NCBI GenBank assembly: GCA_900766355.1
Contig: CAAFVD010000116.1
Coordinates: 62,001 to 126,000 of the forward strand
From: Candidatus Gastranaerophilales bacterium
Lineage (GTDB): Bacteria > Cyanobacteriota > Vampirovibrionia > Gastranaerophilales > Gastranaerophilaceae
Direction of reading: 5' to 3'
Length of the DNA stretch: 64,000 bases
Below the pieces are notes generated by a model, which did not search any database, was not told the origin of the DNA, and saw only the letters and a list, made by a program, of their open reading frames with translations. The position numbers and the translations under genes are program-made. Numbering within the stretch: position 1 is the first letter of the stretch; each line of letters starts with the position of its first letter. Positions 63,387 to 64,000 of the stretch are shown here, piece after piece.

Positions 63387-64000
63387 ATGAACGAACAAGA
63401 AATTAAACAAGCAATACAAAAAACTGTTATAGCTTTGGCAAAAGACCCAAAGAATCCAGATCATTATCATGAACTTGCTAAATATTATGCAATGTCAGAA
63501 GAATATGAAAAAGTTATATCTATTTATGATAGCCTTTTAGCTTTTCAACCAAATGATATTGATGCACTTTTGAATGTCGGTAGTATTTGGTTCTATGAAA
63601 AAGAATATAAAAAAGCATTAAAATTCTTTGAACAAGCAATGTCTGTAAACCCAAGTAATTATTTAGTATATTACAATCTTGCAAACACTTATGCTGAAAT
63701 GAAGAATTTTTCAAAAGCTTTAAGATGGTATAATAGAACTCTTGATTTCGTATCTACAGACCCTGAAATCTATAATTCTATTGCTCTTTTATATCACGAT
63801 TTTGAAGATTATGTAGAGGCAAAAGCTTATTATGAAAAAGCATTATCTCTAGACCCTAACAACCTTACTGCATTAGTTGATTTGGGTAATGTTTGTTTCA
63901 AATTATATGATTACGAAGGTGCGTATGACTATTATCACAAAGTATTTGAGCTTGAGCCTACAAATCAAACCGTTGCATTATGTTTAGCCAACACTTTATC
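63387..64000 (+). CDS. TPR-repeat protein, 3' end outside the window
   Basis: An open frame from ATG63387 to the window edge (204 codons, no stop). At least five tetratricopeptide repeats are visible: YYAMSEEYEKVISIYDSLL, WFYEKEYKKALKFFEQAM, YAEMKNFSKALRWYNRTL, YHDFEDYVEAKAYYEKAL, CFKLYDYEGAYDYYHKVF. A protein-protein interaction scaffold. Starts without a ribosome-binding site; no signal peptide. The C-terminal part is unknown. Confidence 0.85.
   Translation, partial: MNEQEIKQAIQKTVIALAKDPKNPDHYHELAKYYAMSEEYEKVISIYDSLLAFQPNDIDALLNVGSIWFYEKEYKKALKFFEQAMSVNPSNYLVYYNLANTYAEMKNFSKALRWYNRTLDFVSTDPEIYNSIALLYHDFEDYVEAKAYYEKALSLDPNNLTALVDLGNVCFKLYDYEGAYDYYHKVFELEPTNQTVALCLANTL

Overview
This AT-rich window looks like chromosome from a non-photosynthetic relative of cyanobacteria, most likely a gut Gastranaerophilales/Melainabacteria-type organism. 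The assignment is inferred from gene content. It has an LdpA-like iron-sulfur protein, a lysA-cdaA pair, and an outer membrane implied by an AsmA-type protein and a BcsC-like barrel. It also has a c-di-AMP synthase and hydrolase, a GatD-type amidotransferase, and several small proteins of unknown family, two of them with an N-terminal FTG motif. No phage module, CRISPR array or complete insertion sequence is visible.

Layout. 0.1-4.4 kb: tRNA-Gly, a small secreted protein, an orphan sugar-type ABC permease, and tmRNA (ssrA) flanked by two minus-strand genes that both carry protein-kinase-like motifs. 4.6-15 kb: folD with a MinD/CooC-like ATPase, hisS, then a long minus-strand operon lysA-cdaA-yitT-(115 aa)-(TPR lipoprotein)-lgt, an HD hydrolase and initiator tRNA-fMet. 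15-28 kb: gatD, mutS, recA, leuC with a LeuA/NifV-type synthase, small disordered or helical proteins, an OppF-type ATPase, recR-ybaB and a matrixin-like protease. 29-33 kb: cdd-(Zn ribbon)-pgpH-ybeY-dgkA, a gene order close to that of Firmicutes. 33-46 kb: cell-wall amidase-murI, pgi-trxB, a LipM-like transferase, an aminotransferase with its Lrp regulator, AsmA-like, WG-repeat and MFS genes. 46-52 kb: the most unusual block, with a ferritin-like protein, a GH13-like TIM barrel, a BcsC-like protein and two FTG-motif proteins carrying enzyme-like catalytic residues. 52-64 kb: a divergent DXS, a serine operon (class V aminotransferase-serA-serB), an LdpA-like gene with a HAD phosphatase, tRNA-Ser, two tiny genes, rpiB-rsfS and a TPR gene running off the end.

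Main points of interest. (1) Two related short hairpin elements, one at the 3' end of ssrA and one at the 5' end of tRNA-fMet, are each bracketed by a direct repeat of the RNA-gene edge; they may be a small mobile or structured element. (2) A 233-aa FTG protein has a Thr-x5-Cys-x16-His pattern with the spacing of CheD-type glutamine deamidases, and a second has a Cys/His/Asp-Pro-Trp triad; both could be effectors. (3) A kinase-like pair flanks ssrA. (4) Several genes (ABC permease, hisS, mutS, last TPR gene) have a -35/-10 promoter ending 6-7 nt before ATG and no Shine-Dalgarno, so they are probably leaderless. (5) The DXS-like enzyme lacks two arginine motifs of its acceptor site.

Start codons were chosen from ribosome-binding sites where possible, and several TTG starts are used. 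All functional calls come from motifs read by eye.
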